Below are positions 7,636 through 16,089 of a stretch of DNA of 64,000 bases, piece by piece. Position 1 is the stretch's first letter. Every line of letters begins with the position of its first letter. A program made the translations under genes and the position numbers. Under the pieces are notes generated by a model that made no database searches, was not told the DNA's origin, and saw nothing but the letters and a program-made list of their open reading frames with translations. Source of the DNA: Candidatus Cloacimonetes bacterium HGW-Cloacimonetes-3 (GTDB lineage: Bacteria; Cloacimonadota; Cloacimonadia; Cloacimonadales; Cloacimonadaceae). Location of the stretch: assembly GCA_002840645.1 (NCBI GenBank), contig PHBO01000005.1:1-64000 (forward strand). The letters are read 5' to 3'.

Positions 7636-8906
7636 AAATACTTATCCAAAACGCTAAAATCTACCAAAACAGTAAACTAATAAAGAGTGATATTTTAATA
7701 GACCGCAAGCGCATTGCCAAAATCGCCCCGAAGCTGGAAGTGAGCGCAGATAAAGTTATTGATGCAGCCGGAGCCTGCATCTTCCCAGGTTTCATAGATC
7801 TCCATGCCCACCTCCGCGATCCGGGTCAAACATACAAAGAAGATATCGTCACAGGCACCAAAGCAGCGGCACATGGCGGTTTTACGGCTATTTGTGCCAT
7901 GCCGAATACCGAACCTGTTACGGATAACATTGCCTCCGTGGAATATATCCAATTGCGCGCTAAAGAGCTTGGCTCCAGCCGCGTTTATGTGATAGGTGCC
8001 ATGACCAAAGGCTCTGCAGGCGAGGAAATCTCCGAGATGGCAACCATGAAATCCGGTGGAATCGTAGCTGTCAGCGATGACGGCAAATGTGTACAGAACG
8101 CTCGCTTAATGCTCTCCTGCATGCGTTATGCCTCAAATTTCGACATCCCTCTCATCATCCATGCCGAGGATTACAACCTCGCCGGCAAGGGACAGATTCA
8201 CGGCGGAAAAGTATCCACGCAGGTAGGTCTTTCCGGCATTCCCGGGCTTGCCGAAGAAGTTATCATAGCCCGCGACATCATGCTGGCAGAAAGCTCAGGA
8301 GCCAAGCTTCACATTGCCCACATATCCACCGCCAAGTCCCTTGAATTGGTGCGTCAAGCCAAAGCTAAGGGCATTCCCGTTACCTGCGAAGTTACCCCTC
8401 ACCATCTGGTGCTAACCGAGGAAGCTTGCGTAAACTTCGATACCAACACCAAGATGAAGCCGCCTCTCCGCTCCGAAACAGACCGTAAAGCATGCGTTCA
8501 AGCCCTAAAAGATGGCTTGATAGATTGCATTGCCACCGATCACGCTCCCCATGCGGATTTCGAGAAGGAAAAAGAGTTTGATTACGCACCATTCGGCATC
8601 ATCGGTCTGGAGACTGCTTTTCCCGTACTCTACAAGCATCTGGTGCAAACCAAGCAAATCTCCCTTGCCTGCCTGGTGGATGCTTTAACCTGCTCTCCTG
8701 CCCGTGTGCTGAACCTTCCGGGTGGCTCGCTTAGCGAAGGCAGTCCTGCCGATTTAACCATTATAGACCTTGATAAAGAAACCGTCTTCACCCCCCAAAA
8801 CATCCTCTCCAAAAGCAAAAACAGCCCCTGGTTAAACCAAAGTCTGCCGGGAACAATCCTCTGGACTATTTGCAATGGCACCATAACTTACCAGAACCAA
8901 GGATAA
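7632..8906 (+). CDS. pyrC: Dihydroorotase (class I)
   Basis: 424 aa, the length of class I (long) dihydroorotases. It closes carbamoyl aspartate to dihydroorotate. Metal ligands H58 and H60 are in GFIDLHAHLRDPG; further His ligands lie in the IIHAED and HIAHIST segments, and the catalytic Asp in ATDHAPH. Start: ATG with GGAGG 6 nt upstream, coupled by ATGA to the preceding small ORF. It is followed after 6 nt by pyrK. All active-site motifs are intact, so this is a working enzyme rather than the inactive dihydroorotase-like chain found with some PyrB proteins. Confidence 0.95.
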   Translation: MKILIQNAKIYQNSKLIKSDILIDRKRIAKIAPKLEVSADKVIDAAGACIFPGFIDLHAHLRDPGQTYKEDIVTGTKAAAHGGFTAICAMPNTEPVTDNIASVEYIQLRAKELGSSRVYVIGAMTKGSAGEEISEMATMKSGGIVAVSDDGKCVQNARLMLSCMRYASNFDIPLIIHAEDYNLAGKGQIHGGKVSTQVGLSGIPGLAEEVIIARDIMLAESSGAKLHIAHISTAKSLELVRQAKAKGIPVTCEVTPHHLVLTEEACVNFDTNTKMKPPLRSETDRKACVQALKDGLIDCIATDHAPHADFEKEKEFDYAPFGIIGLETAFPVLYKHLVQTKQISLACLVDALTCSPARVLNLPGGSLSEGSPADLTIIDLDKETVFTPQNILSKSKNSPWLNQSLPGTILWTICNGTITYQNQG

Positions 8907-8912
8907 AAACAA

Positions 8913-9701
8913 ATGAATCACAACCCCGAAAGACGCGAGATTGCCATTTACTCCCGCGAGGAGCTATGTGGCGATTACTTCATTCTGTGGATATGGGACG
9001 ATGAACTAAGCAAGATAAGCAACCCCGGTCAATTCTTCGAAATCCGTGCTCATTCCAGTCTGCACGATGCCTGGGATTCACAACGCATCCCCAAGCTCTT
9101 CAAGCCAATCTCTGTTTACGACAACAGCGGCGGCAGAATCGGCTTCTTCATCAAGAATGTAGGCCCCGGCACCAGCGCACTTGCAAGGCTGAAAGCAGGT
9201 GACACCCTGGAGCTAATCGGCCCTCTCGGCAATGGCTTTCCCATCGTGAAGGGCAGACGCGTGCTTTTCCTTTCCGGCGGAATCGGCTATCCTCCCCTTT
9301 CCTATTTGCAGAAAGAGCTTATCAACCACAACCTGATCTTCTGGTCACACGGCGGAGCCAGCTCTGCCGATGTATTCCCTTGCGACGAAGTGTGGACTGT
9401 GGACGGCTCTTTTGGCAAGCAAGGAATGGTTACGGAAGGCATGGCAGATTTACTGCTTAGCAAAAAGATAGACTTGGTATATAGCTGCGGACCCGGTTCC
9501 ATGCTTAAGCAAGCTGCCCAAATCGCTGCTGCACATGGCATAGAGCATTACACTTCCATGGAAGCCTATATGGCTTGCGGCATCGGTGTTTGCCATGGCT
9601 GTGCGGTTCCTGTGGGCACGGATGAAGACTGGACTTACCTGCGCGTATGCAAGGAAGGTCCCGTTTTTAATGCTGCGGATGTCCTCTGGAGCGAGTTATG
9701 A
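8913..9701 (+). CDS. pyrK: Dihydroorotate dehydrogenase B, electron-transfer subunit
   Basis: 262 aa, the usual PyrK length. N-terminal ferredoxin-reductase-like FAD domain, NAD-binding region starting at LFLSGGIGYPPLSYL, then a C-terminal [2Fe-2S] site formed by C222, C227, C230 and C246 (CGIGVCHGC plus a later Cys). It moves electrons from dihydroorotate, via the PyrD flavin, to NAD. The 4-nt ATGA overlap with pyrD matches the fixed stoichiometry of the PyrK2-PyrD2 complex. Confidence 0.94.
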   Translation: MNHNPERREIAIYSREELCGDYFILWIWDDELSKISNPGQFFEIRAHSSLHDAWDSQRIPKLFKPISVYDNSGGRIGFFIKNVGPGTSALARLKAGDTLELIGPLGNGFPIVKGRRVLFLSGGIGYPPLSYLQKELINHNLIFWSHGGASSADVFPCDEVWTVDGSFGKQGMVTEGMADLLLSKKIDLVYSCGPGSMLKQAAQIAAAHGIEHYTSMEAYMACGIGVCHGCAVPVGTDEDWTYLRVCKEGPVFNAADVLWSEL

Positions 9702-10603
9702 ACACTATGCAAACCGCGCTTGGCAAGCTGCACTTAGCCTCGCCTGTCACCGTAGCATCCGGCACATTCGATCTGGAAAACTTTAATTTCATCGCTCAGG
9801 ATTGTCTCGGTGCCTTCGTATGCAAAACCATTACCCGCCATCCAAAGGTGGGTAATCCACCTCCCAGACTCTTCGAGAGCGAGGCAGGACTAATCAACTC
9901 CATTGGCTTACAGAATCCTGGACTGGATAAGTTCGTCAGCGAATACCTGCCCCGGCTGCGGGATACCCTTAAGATCCCCCTGATAGTCAGCTTATCCGGC
10001 ACCAGCATCGCCGAGTTTGTAGAAATAATGCAAACTCTGGAAACACAGGAAGGCATCAGCGGCTACGAACTGAATGTCTCCTGTCCCAACGTGGAAAACG
10101 AAGGCATAGCCTTTGGCGTCCATCCGGATATCGTTTACAAGCTATGTTCTGCACTCTCACCCCTCACCCGGCGTGAGCTTATCATCAAGCTTAGCCCCAA
10201 TGTAACGGACATCGCATCCATCGCTAAAGCCGCAGAAGCAGGAGGCGCAGATAGCCTTGCCCTCATCAACACGGTTTACGGGATGGCAATAGACTATAAA
10301 ACCGGTAAATCCCTAATCAAACAAGGCATCGGCGGATACAGCGGCATAGGCATCAAACCCATCGCGCTGGCACTAACCTACAAAGCCTGCCAAGCCGTCA
10401 AAATACCTGTTCTTGCCATGGGTGGCATCTACACCTGGCAGGATGCGCTGGAGTTCTTCTGGGCTGGCGCATCCATGATAGCCCTCGGTACTGCCAATTT
10501 CATCGATCCTACGGCAGCCCAAAAGCTGTATGATGGATTAAACACACATTTGCAGGAGCACAATTTACAGCTAACCGACATCATCGGCAAGTGCGTAGTA
10601 TAA
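9698..10603 (+). CDS. pyrD: Dihydroorotate dehydrogenase B, catalytic subunit
   Basis: 301 aa FMN enzyme of class 1B. The catalytic base is C129 in LNVSCPNVENEG, as in NAD-linked 1B enzymes, in place of the Ser of class 2. Other FMN-barrel motifs: KTITRHP, NSIGLQNPG, IIKLSPN and MGGIYTWQDALEF. It oxidises dihydroorotate to orotate in the cytoplasm and needs PyrK, whose gene overlaps its start by 4 nt. Last gene of the operon; orotate is then handled by the PyrE fusion at 21.8 kb. No pyrF is in the window. Confidence 0.95.
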   Translation: MNTMQTALGKLHLASPVTVASGTFDLENFNFIAQDCLGAFVCKTITRHPKVGNPPPRLFESEAGLINSIGLQNPGLDKFVSEYLPRLRDTLKIPLIVSLSGTSIAEFVEIMQTLETQEGISGYELNVSCPNVENEGIAFGVHPDIVYKLCSALSPLTRRELIIKLSPNVTDIASIAKAAEAGGADSLALINTVYGMAIDYKTGKSLIKQGIGGYSGIGIKPIALALTYKACQAVKIPVLAMGGIYTWQDALEFFWAGASMIALGTANFIDPTAAQKLYDGLNTHLQEHNLQLTDIIGKCVV

Positions 10604-10636
10604 GGGGTAACATATAGGCATGAACCCAGCCCCTCA

Positions 10637-10669
10637 GGAGTTACATAAGCATCACATCCATGTAACTCC
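10637..10669. terminator. Hairpin between convergent pyrD and peroxiredoxin genes
   Basis: A perfect 10-bp inverted repeat (GGAGTTACAT / ATGTAACTCC) with a 13-nt loop between two converging genes. No long T-run follows on either strand, so it may be a weak bidirectional terminator or just a transcript-end hairpin. Confidence 0.5.
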
Positions 10670-10695
10670 AAAGTGACTGCTATGTGTCCGATATA

Positions 10696-11373
10696 TTACT
10701 TATTTGGTCTTTCTTTATGGGCAAACCACCAATCGTAGCCTTGCATGGTTCCGTTTTTAATCTTCTCTTTGCGTTCATTGGCAGATTTCACATCCTTGGC
10801 GGGCGGGATAATCACCCTATCGCCAATCAGCTCGTTCTTTGGCCAGTTTGCAGGCATGGCGCAGGCGTTATTATCGCTTATCTGCATTGCTTCCACAGCT
10901 CTCAGTATTTCTTCCATATTTCTCCCCAATTCTTGCGGGTAATAGAAGATTATGCGAATAATGCCATTGGCATCTACAATAAATACTGCACGCACGGTAT
11001 TGGTGCCTTTTCCGGGATGAATCAGTCCCATTCTTTCGGCAATTGCACCGGTATCGGCAATAATGGGGAATTCGATTAGCACTCCGATGTTTTCCTTGAT
11101 CCATTCTTCCCATTTAATATGCGCAAACACCTGATCCACGCTTAGCCCGATAAGCTGTGTGTTCAAAGCTTTAAACCTGGGATACAGGTTTTGAAATGCC
11201 ACAAATTCAGTGGTACATACGGGAGTAAAATCTGCCGGGTGGCTGAATAATACAAACCATTTGCCTGCCATATCGCCGGGTAAATTAATCACCCCTTGTG
11301 TGGTAACAACCTGCATCTGCGGGAATTGATCGCCCAATAAAGGCATTCCCGGCTTATCTTGTAAGTTTTCCAT
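10696..11373 (-). CDS. Peroxiredoxin, Prx6-like
   Basis: 225 aa. The peroxidatic Cys is C53 in DFTPVCTTE, the hallmark of AhpC/TSA thiol peroxidases. The length and the C-terminal extension ([18 protein letters not shown], ending near YDWWFAHKE) match the Prx6 type common in archaea and anaerobes. The only other Cys is C171, so a resolving role for it is possible; otherwise the protein works as a 1-Cys enzyme with an outside thiol. It reduces hydrogen peroxide and organic peroxides and protects an oxygen-sensitive cell. It stands alone, with AGGAG upstream of the ATG. Confidence 0.92.
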   Translation of the reverse strand: MENLQDKPGMPLLGDQFPQMQVVTTQGVINLPGDMAGKWFVLFSHPADFTPVCTTEFVAFQNLYPRFKALNTQLIGLSVDQVFAHIKWEEWIKENIGVLIEFPIIADTGAIAERMGLIHPGKGTNTVRAVFIVDANGIIRIIFYYPQELGRNMEEILRAVEAMQISDNNACAMPANWPKNELIGDRVIIPPAKDVKSANERKEKIKNGTMQGYDWWFAHKERPNK

Positions 11374-11535
11374 GATGTTCTCCTTTTTTTATCATCTAAT
11401 CATATATATATATTAGACGTATCACGCACAAAAGCAAATAAATGTTACATAAGCCGTTACTAATCTAACGCCTAATTTCTACCGCTCAATTACCCCAGCA
11501 TTCCAGTACTCCATCACCCCAGTACGCCGGCACAC

Positions 11536-11982
11536 CTACATCTCATGCGTGTACGCCTCATACCCATAAACCCGCGGCAACAATCCCGCATCCACCGCCT
11601 TTTTGATGCTGATGCAGGGTAGGTCATGCAAGTAGATATATTCCCGCGTTATCGTTAACAGGTCTATACTTGGGTTTTGCTTCGCCATATCCCGCATCAG
11701 CTTGGCGAACAGGATGCTCCAGGAACGGATGCGGATATTTGCCCCATAGCGCAAGGAACGGTAGCGGCACAGATACAGCTTCATATCGTCTATGTAGCCT
11801 TCCGATGGCTGGATTGCAAACAGATTCTTGCTTACATTGCCTATCTGGTGGTTATGCTCGCTCAAGCGGGGATAAACGTAGCGCCGCACATAAACGCGGT
11901 TTAGGGTTCTATCCAGACAATACACTATCTCCCCATTCCGTCCCGTCATACTGGCTAAGCCATATTGAAATTGTGCTTTCAT
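11536..11982 (-). CDS. Island-end protein, left copy (unknown family)
   Basis: 148 aa, no signal peptide, no family recognised. It is a diverged paralog of the 159-aa protein at 16239-16718. Shared positions run the whole length: MK-x2-F-x2-G, G-x3-E-(I/V)-VY, R-x4-R-x-Y-x-YP-x-L, NL, D-(M/L)-K-x-Y, D(L)-x-T-(I/V)-T, and the ending V-x-AG-x-L-x-RV-x-GY-x2-YTH. About a quarter to a third of residues match by eye. AAGGAG precedes the ATG. Its upstream DNA also matches that of the partner (35-nt block, heptamers, palindrome), in mirror image. The basic, Tyr/Arg-rich first half could bind nucleic acid, but that is a guess. Confidence 0.7.
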   Translation of the reverse strand: MKAQFQYGLASMTGRNGEIVYCLDRTLNRVYVRRYVYPRLSEHNHQIGNVSKNLFAIQPSEGYIDDMKLYLCRYRSLRYGANIRIRSWSILFAKLMRDMAKQNPSIDLLTITREYIYLHDLPCISIKKAVDAGLLPRVYGYEAYTHEM

Positions 11983-12014
11983 GTTAGACTCCTTATGTTA
12001 TAGTGTTCTAATAT

Positions 12015-12049
12015 CCCTATGGCTGTTTTAGGATGCTTTTTTGCTGTTG
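12015..12049 (-). repeat. Conserved upstream block, left copy
   Basis: Minus-strand 35-nt block starting CAACAGCAAAA and ending with the 18-mer CCTAAAACAGCCATAGGG. The same block, with about four mismatches and an identical 18-mer, is at 16090-16124 on the plus strand. Each lies upstream of one of the two paralogous island-end genes. It may be a shared promoter/operator, a 5' leader, or a recombination site. Confidence 0.8.
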
Positions 12050-12074
12050 CGGGTTCTTTTTTCTCCGCCTACCG

Positions 12075-12101
12075 CCTAACGTTTAACGTCTAACGTCTAA
12101 C
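12075..12101. repeat. Heptamer repeats (TTAGACG type)
   Basis: Tandem TAACGTC/TTAACGT units (minus strand TTAGACG). Similar runs are at 12434-12459, 15821-15853, 16036-16062 and, as a hairpin, 21731-21800. All lie between genes. Confidence 0.8.
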
Positions 12102-12115
12102 TGCCCCTAAAGTCT

Positions 12116-12133
12116 TTCCCGCGGAGGCGGGAA
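12116..12133. repeat. REP-like palindrome TTCCCGCGGAGGCGGGAA, copy 1
   Basis: An 18-nt quasi-palindrome, also at 15864-15881, 44306-44323 and 44378-44395. Flanks are conserved too (GTCT before, CCAG after, in one orientation). Here and at 15864 it sits on the inner side of the two island-end cassettes. Confidence 0.85.
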
Positions 12134-12201
12134 CCCAGACCATTAGTCCAATTCCGTCTTTCCTGCGGATGCTGCCCTATAGCACTGAAAGTGCGAAACT
12201 C

Positions 12202-12372
12202 CATAGCGAGGGCGTGAAGCGATAGCGAAACCCCTCGTAAACACGACCAATCCAATAAGCCCTTCATGGGCGATACATTCGGCATACACCCACTTTGTGT
12301 CGCCCCCGGGGGGCTTGCTTGCATATAAACACTCTCCAAGGGGTTCCGCTATCGCTGCACACCCTCGCTATG
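12202..12372. mobile_element. 171-bp element with 36-bp terminal inverted repeats
   Basis: Arms 12202-12237 and 12336-12372 are inverted copies with about four mismatches in 36 nt. Both begin CATAGCGAGGG and contain AGCGATAGCG. The 98-bp interior holds smaller hairpins and no convincing gene. The shape is that of a non-autonomous inverted-repeat element (MITE-like) or the stem of a large folded RNA. No target-site duplication is obvious and no related transposase is in the window. Confidence 0.65.
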
Positions 12373-12433
12373 TTATGACGCCTTAAAAGGCTAATTATGG
12401 CTGAGTATTTTCTATATATTACACGCACCACCA

Positions 12434-12700
12434 TTAACGTCTAACGTCTAACGTCTAACCAACCCAATAATTCTTAATTCTCAATTTTCAATTCTCCATT
12501 TCCTCATCCCCCTCTATACCCCGTTATCATGCGGAGGCAATTCCCTCGTGAATCCCTCGTCCCACCTCGGAATCACCCGGGATTTACCAGGGCATCACAT
12601 GGCATTAAACACAGGAAGCAGGGATAGATTAGTTTGGAAACCAGCACACCACAATTCTTAATTCATAATTCTTAATTCAAAACCTCCCCATCCTCCACCT
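12434..12700. other. Non-coding stretch with heptamers and AT-rich simple repeats
   Basis: Starts with three to four TAACGTC heptamers (12434-12459). Two runs built from TTCTTAATTC units follow (about 12464-12500 and 12650-12682). Between them is sequence with no recognisable gene or RNA. This is part of the 1-kb gap between the left island-end gene and the methyltransferase. Confidence 0.6.
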
Positions 12701-12725
12701 AACAAACGAACCAAGCAACTTCCGC

Positions 12726-12772
12726 ACAGCTACCGTGTATCCTGCGTATTACACAAGAAACACGGTAGCTGT
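12726..12772. repeat. Perfect 13-bp inverted repeat upstream of the methyltransferase
   Basis: ACAGCTACCGTGT (12726-12738) and its exact reverse complement (12760-12772) with a 21-nt loop; the flanking bases extend the pairing imperfectly. It lies 210 bp before the methyltransferase start. No T-run follows. Downstream of it a TTGACT at 12920 may be part of the restriction-modification promoter. Confidence 0.6.
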
Positions 12773-12981
12773 ACAGAGGGAGGTAGCAACAATTATTAGG
12801 TGGGAGAGGGCTTGATTATATATACAAACTGGATTTTACTGATGGCTAACAGTGACAGACATTTTATAGACACATTATGGGTATGGGCTTCTATCACAAA
12901 TATAAACTAATAAAATGAGTTGACTTAGAAAGCATAGTCTAAAGTGTTGTTTTTGAATAATGAATATCGGGAAGTACTAGT

Positions 12982-13875
12982 ATGGTTGTCGAAAGCAACG
13001 AATATCTGAAGAATGAACTTAAGACAGCTACCTTTAAAAGAACCTGTGGCTGTGGACCAACACACATAAACTGCATGACAGCTAAAGAATGGATGGTATC
13101 TCAGATAGGTGTATGGCAGTTCTTGTATGAAAAGAGAGATGTTAGAGATAAAAATAAGCATCCAGCTACTTTCCCTATCAGCCTTGCAAAAAAAGTAGTA
13201 TCTCTTTTCTCACATGAAGGTGAGTTAGTAGTTGATCCTTTTGTAGGAAGCGGAACAACTCTAGTTGCTGCACAAGATATGAATAGGAATTCCATCGGGT
13301 TTGATCTAAACGATCAATACATTGGGCTTTGCAATGAAAGATTAGCGCAACAAGATACATTTAATAAATGCAAGCAAATAGCAATTACTGAAGATGCGAG
13401 AAATATCAATCAGTACTTGAATGAAAATAGCATTAGCTTAATTTGGACATCGCCACCATATTCTAACCTTCTGAATAGGAAAAGGAAGAACAAGTCACGT
13501 AGAGATAGAGATAATGAGCAATTAGACAAAATTGAACAGTATTCGCAAGATGAGAGAGATCTCGGTACGTATTCAATTGAAAAATGGGCTATTGCTATGG
13601 GCGATATATTCGAAGGTATGCTTCCATTATTAAAACCTAAAGGGCATTGCGTAATAAATGTTCCTGACTTTTGGATGGACAATAAACGGATAACATTACA
13701 TATTTATTTGATCGATGAAATGCGCAAAAGAGGCTTTGAACTTCGCAACACAATTATATGGGATAGAACTAATATTGTAAATAATATAGGTATATTTGGT
13801 TGGCCAAGTAATTACATTACAATGGGAACTACATTCGAATATCTATTAGATTTCTGGAAACCACCAATTCAGTGA
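12982..13875 (+). CDS. DNA methyltransferase, probably N4-cytosine, of a type II R-M system
   Basis: 297 aa. SAM-binding motif I is DPFVGSGTTLVAA (residues 85-97), preceded by HPATFP (motif X-like). The catalytic motif IV is TSPPY (156-160), after motif I. SPPY is typical of N4-cytosine enzymes, and the partner endonuclease family (MvaI/BcnI) is known to pair with N4-cytosine methylases. The N-terminus has a CGCG-x8-C cluster (C22, C24, C31). The gene is clearly more AT-rich than the housekeeping genes around it (many AAA, ATA, AGA codons), a sign of transfer. The endonuclease gene follows after 15 nt. Weak ribosome site. Confidence 0.88.
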   Translation: MVVESNEYLKNELKTATFKRTCGCGPTHINCMTAKEWMVSQIGVWQFLYEKRDVRDKNKHPATFPISLAKKVVSLFSHEGELVVDPFVGSGTTLVAAQDMNRNSIGFDLNDQYIGLCNERLAQQDTFNKCKQIAITEDARNINQYLNENSISLIWTSPPYSNLLNRKRKNKSRRDRDNEQLDKIEQYSQDERDLGTYSIEKWAIAMGDIFEGMLPLLKPKGHCVINVPDFWMDNKRITLHIYLIDEMRKRGFELRNTIIWDRTNIVNNIGIFGWPSNYITMGTTFEYLLDFWKPPIQ

Positions 13876-13890
13876 ACTTAGGAAGCTATT

Positions 13891-14676
13891 ATGTTAAAAG
13901 TATTTACAAAAGAGGAACTCATTTCTAAATTGAAAGTTATAAAAGAAATGGGGTGGATCGAAAACTACAGAAAGGGTAATGACGGTTCTGCTGGTAATGT
14001 TCTTGAGGATCTATTAGATATTCCAGAAAACAATCTTGCTATTGCAAACTCAGGTGAGTGGGAATTCAAAACAAAGAGAAAGAATACTACTGCGTTGTCT
14101 ACTTTGTTACATAATGAGCCTTCACCAAGAAATGCATTTCTTGTCCCAAGGTTACTTTTACCATATTATGGTTGGAATCATCAGCTTGCTGGCTCAAAAT
14201 ATCCAGAAACGGAAATGAGTTTCAGGCAGACCATATATTGCAAGGGATATAGCGATAGAGGATTCACTGTACAATTAGACAGGGTTGAAGAAAAGATAGT
14301 TATCAATTTTGATGCTTCAAAAGTTGATAAAAGACATTCGGATTGGCTTAATTCAGTATCTGAACGTGTGGGTCTTGGCAGTCTTTCACCAGTACCTTAT
14401 TGGGGGTTTAGAGACGTTGCAGCTCATGTCGGAGCGAAGTTAATAAACTGTTTCTACGTATTTGTCGATGTAAAAAAAGAAAAAGGGATTGAGTACCTAC
14501 AATACAATGACATAATGATGTTAAGCACATTCTCTATGGATAGATTTATAGATGCCCTAGAAAACAATTTTATATATGTAGATTTTGATGCAAGAACCGG
14601 CCATAATCATGGTACGAAATTTAGGATTAAAGAAGCTAACATACATCAACTATATGAGAAAGTTACTCTGATTTGA
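13891..14676 (+). CDS. MvaI/BcnI-family restriction endonuclease
   Basis: 261 aa. The N-terminal part follows the MvaI/BcnI family closely: MGWIENYRKGNDGSAGNVLEDLL, then ENNL and the catalytic E58-F-K60 (EWEFK). Family members work as monomers and cut CCNGG-type sites (CCWGG for MvaI, CCSGG for BcnI); the exact site here is unknown. At the position I expect for the first catalytic acid, five residues before E58, there is N53 instead of Asp; I am unsure whether this is normal for the subfamily. AT-rich like its partner methylase, and followed by a strong hairpin. Together they form a two-gene type II system. Confidence 0.85.
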   Translation: MLKVFTKEELISKLKVIKEMGWIENYRKGNDGSAGNVLEDLLDIPENNLAIANSGEWEFKTKRKNTTALSTLLHNEPSPRNAFLVPRLLLPYYGWNHQLAGSKYPETEMSFRQTIYCKGYSDRGFTVQLDRVEEKIVINFDASKVDKRHSDWLNSVSERVGLGSLSPVPYWGFRDVAAHVGAKLINCFYVFVDVKKEKGIEYLQYNDIMMLSTFSMDRFIDALENNFIYVDFDARTGHNHGTKFRIKEANIHQLYEKVTLI

Positions 14677-14728
14677 CTATGTACATCGTATCTTGAATTT
14701 CTCTTTGTTTGCTTTGTGTAAAATGAAT

Positions 14729-14760
14729 ACCCCCGCGGGACATATAATCCCACGGGGGTT
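14729..14760. terminator. Bidirectional terminator after the R-M genes
   Basis: ACCCCCGCGGGA and TCCCACGGGGGT pair with one mismatch around a 7-nt loop, between the end of the endonuclease gene and the end of the convergent 202-aa gene. The upstream side is A-rich and the downstream side T-containing, so it can stop transcripts from both sides. Confidence 0.75.
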
Positions 14761-14774
14761 AATTGCATTAGGCT

Positions 14775-15383
14775 TTAGGTTGTTTTAGGTTTGGGTTTAT
14801 CTTTTACGGGGCTTTCGCTCCAGTAGCATTTAACGCCTATCACCACATGCTGTTTCAGGTAGTTTACCAGCTCGGGGTGTTTGGGCTGCAGGGCTTTGTA
14901 CAGGGCTTGCACGCTACGGTAGATAAGCAGGGAGAGGTCATGATCCAGATTGCTTATATAGCGGATGCGTTTGTGGCTGGTGATGCAGTCCTTCAGGTAG
15001 TCATGATACTTGGCGAGCTGCTGTTCACAATCTTCCACACAGGCGAGGTCGTTATTGTAACGGGCTTCATGCAGTTTGGTGCTTAGGGCGCTTACGGCTG
15101 CCTTCACCTGGGAAAGGGTCTGCGCATCGCAGATAGCGATAGGCAGTTCGGGTGGATAGTAATAGATAGTGTTCCCGTCCGGGCAGTAGAAACTGTGATA
15201 ATCAGTATCCATAGCCGCAGCTTGAACGTTATTATGCAAGTTGTAAAGGTGGGTAGCACTGATGCCTGTGCCGGGATGGCACCAGATTTCATCTATGTAC
15301 CCAAGAGCTTTGAAGCGCTGGAATTCAGCCATCAGTTGGCGAAATTCCCGGTAGTAGGGGGTGGGTATATATTCCTGTTTCAT
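14775..15383 (-). CDS. Island hypothetical protein, 202 aa
   Basis: Not recognised. No signal peptide or membrane segment. Features: an aromatic N-terminal third (YYREFRQLMAEFQRFKALGYID), a Cys/His pair in EIWCHPGTGIS, a middle helical region likely to form a coiled coil (QLAKYHDYLKD region, about residues 90-135), and a Lys/Pro-rich tail. The ATG has GGAGG upstream. Base use resembles the chromosome more than the AT-rich R-M pair. It faces the R-M genes and shares their terminator. It may be an older resident of the island, with the R-M genes inserted later; function unknown. Confidence 0.6.
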   Translation of the reverse strand: MKQEYIPTPYYREFRQLMAEFQRFKALGYIDEIWCHPGTGISATHLYNLHNNVQAAAMDTDYHSFYCPDGNTIYYYPPELPIAICDAQTLSQVKAAVSALSTKLHEARYNNDLACVEDCEQQLAKYHDYLKDCITSHKRIRYISNLDHDLSLLIYRSVQALYKALQPKHPELVNYLKQHVVIGVKCYWSESPVKDKPKPKTT

Positions 15384-15820
15384 GGTTTGCCTCCTAAGAG
15401 TAAAGCAGGAATTTGGGGCTACAGGTAGAGGATGCTTGCGCTATCCATCAGTAATTCGATATTCAGATACACGGTGGCAGAGCCTGGGCTCTGCAGGGTT
15501 CGATAGTTCAGCTTTCTTTTGTGTTTCTGCAATCTAACTGTATCGCTACAGCCTTGCCGGCATCATAACACGCTTAGCATAATCGACATTACTGATTTCA
15601 TGTTTTGGGTTTATACCTACACACTATCTTCATAGTGGTGCGCCATATGGCACACTGCGGCGAATCCTATATCCGCCATTATTATCACTATAACTTATGG
15701 TTAAAAGATAAGCTATTTTTGTGCCAATTATGAAGATATTTCTTGTTGTTATGTGTGGGCTTATACTATCCGAGTGGGACAATGTTGTTAGGTATGTACG
15801 TGGATGGCAAAGGGGTAGGT
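15384..15820. other. Non-coding stretch upstream of the 202-aa gene
   Basis: About 440 bp with stops in every frame. It holds a short hairpin (CAGAGCCTGGGCTCTG, near 15479) and presumably the promoter of the 202-aa gene. No RNA gene is recognised. Confidence 0.5.
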
Positions 15821-15863
15821 TTAGAAGTTAGAAGTTAGACGTTAAAGGTTAGATGGGGCTGGT

Positions 15864-15881
15864 TTCCCGCCTCCGCGGGAA
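15864..15881. repeat. REP-like palindrome, copy 2
   Basis: The same 18-nt palindrome as at 12116, in the other orientation. Its right half (GCGGGAAAGACAATG with flank) is also the start of each unit in the 22-bp array that follows directly. Confidence 0.85.
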
Positions 15882-16022
15882 AGACAATGGGGTTTAGCGG
15901 GAAAGGCAATGGGATTTTGCGGGAAAGGCAATGAGGGTTAGCGGGAAAGACAATGGGGGTTGTCGGGAAAGACAATGGGGGTTAGCGGGGAAGACAATGG
16001 GGGTTAGCGGGGAATACAGGGG
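15875..16022 (+). repeat. 22-bp tandem repeat, 6.7 copies
   Basis: Units start at 15875, 15897, 15919, 15941, 15963, 15985 and 16007 (last one partial). Each reads GCGGGAAAGACAATGGGG plus four variable bases, with one to four differences between units. The first unit overlaps the right half of the REP-like palindrome, so the array looks like an expansion of that half-site. No spacers, hence not a CRISPR. Confidence 0.92.
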
Positions 16023-16035
16023 TGGCTGAGTGGTA

Positions 16036-16062
16036 GTTAGAGGTTAGACGTTAGAGGTTAGG
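16036..16062. repeat. Heptamer repeats, right copy
   Basis: GTTAGAGGTTAGACGTTAG and following units, the mirror of the run at 12075-12101. A related run lies at 15821-15853. Together with the palindrome and the 35-nt block they complete the right-hand cassette. Confidence 0.75.
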
Positions 16063-16089
16063 CGGGGCGCGCAAAAAGAAAAATCCCCA

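Noticed and set aside
10684-11079. 131-codon open frame on the plus strand
   Set aside because: Antisense shadow of the peroxiredoxin gene, which has the full active-site motif and a ribosome site.
12097-12339. 80-codon open frame on the minus strand
   Set aside because: It covers a REP-like palindrome and most of the 171-bp inverted-repeat element; the frame is a by-product of repeats.
15875-16022. CRISPR array
   Set aside because: Units of 22 bp are directly joined with no unique spacers and no cas genes nearby.
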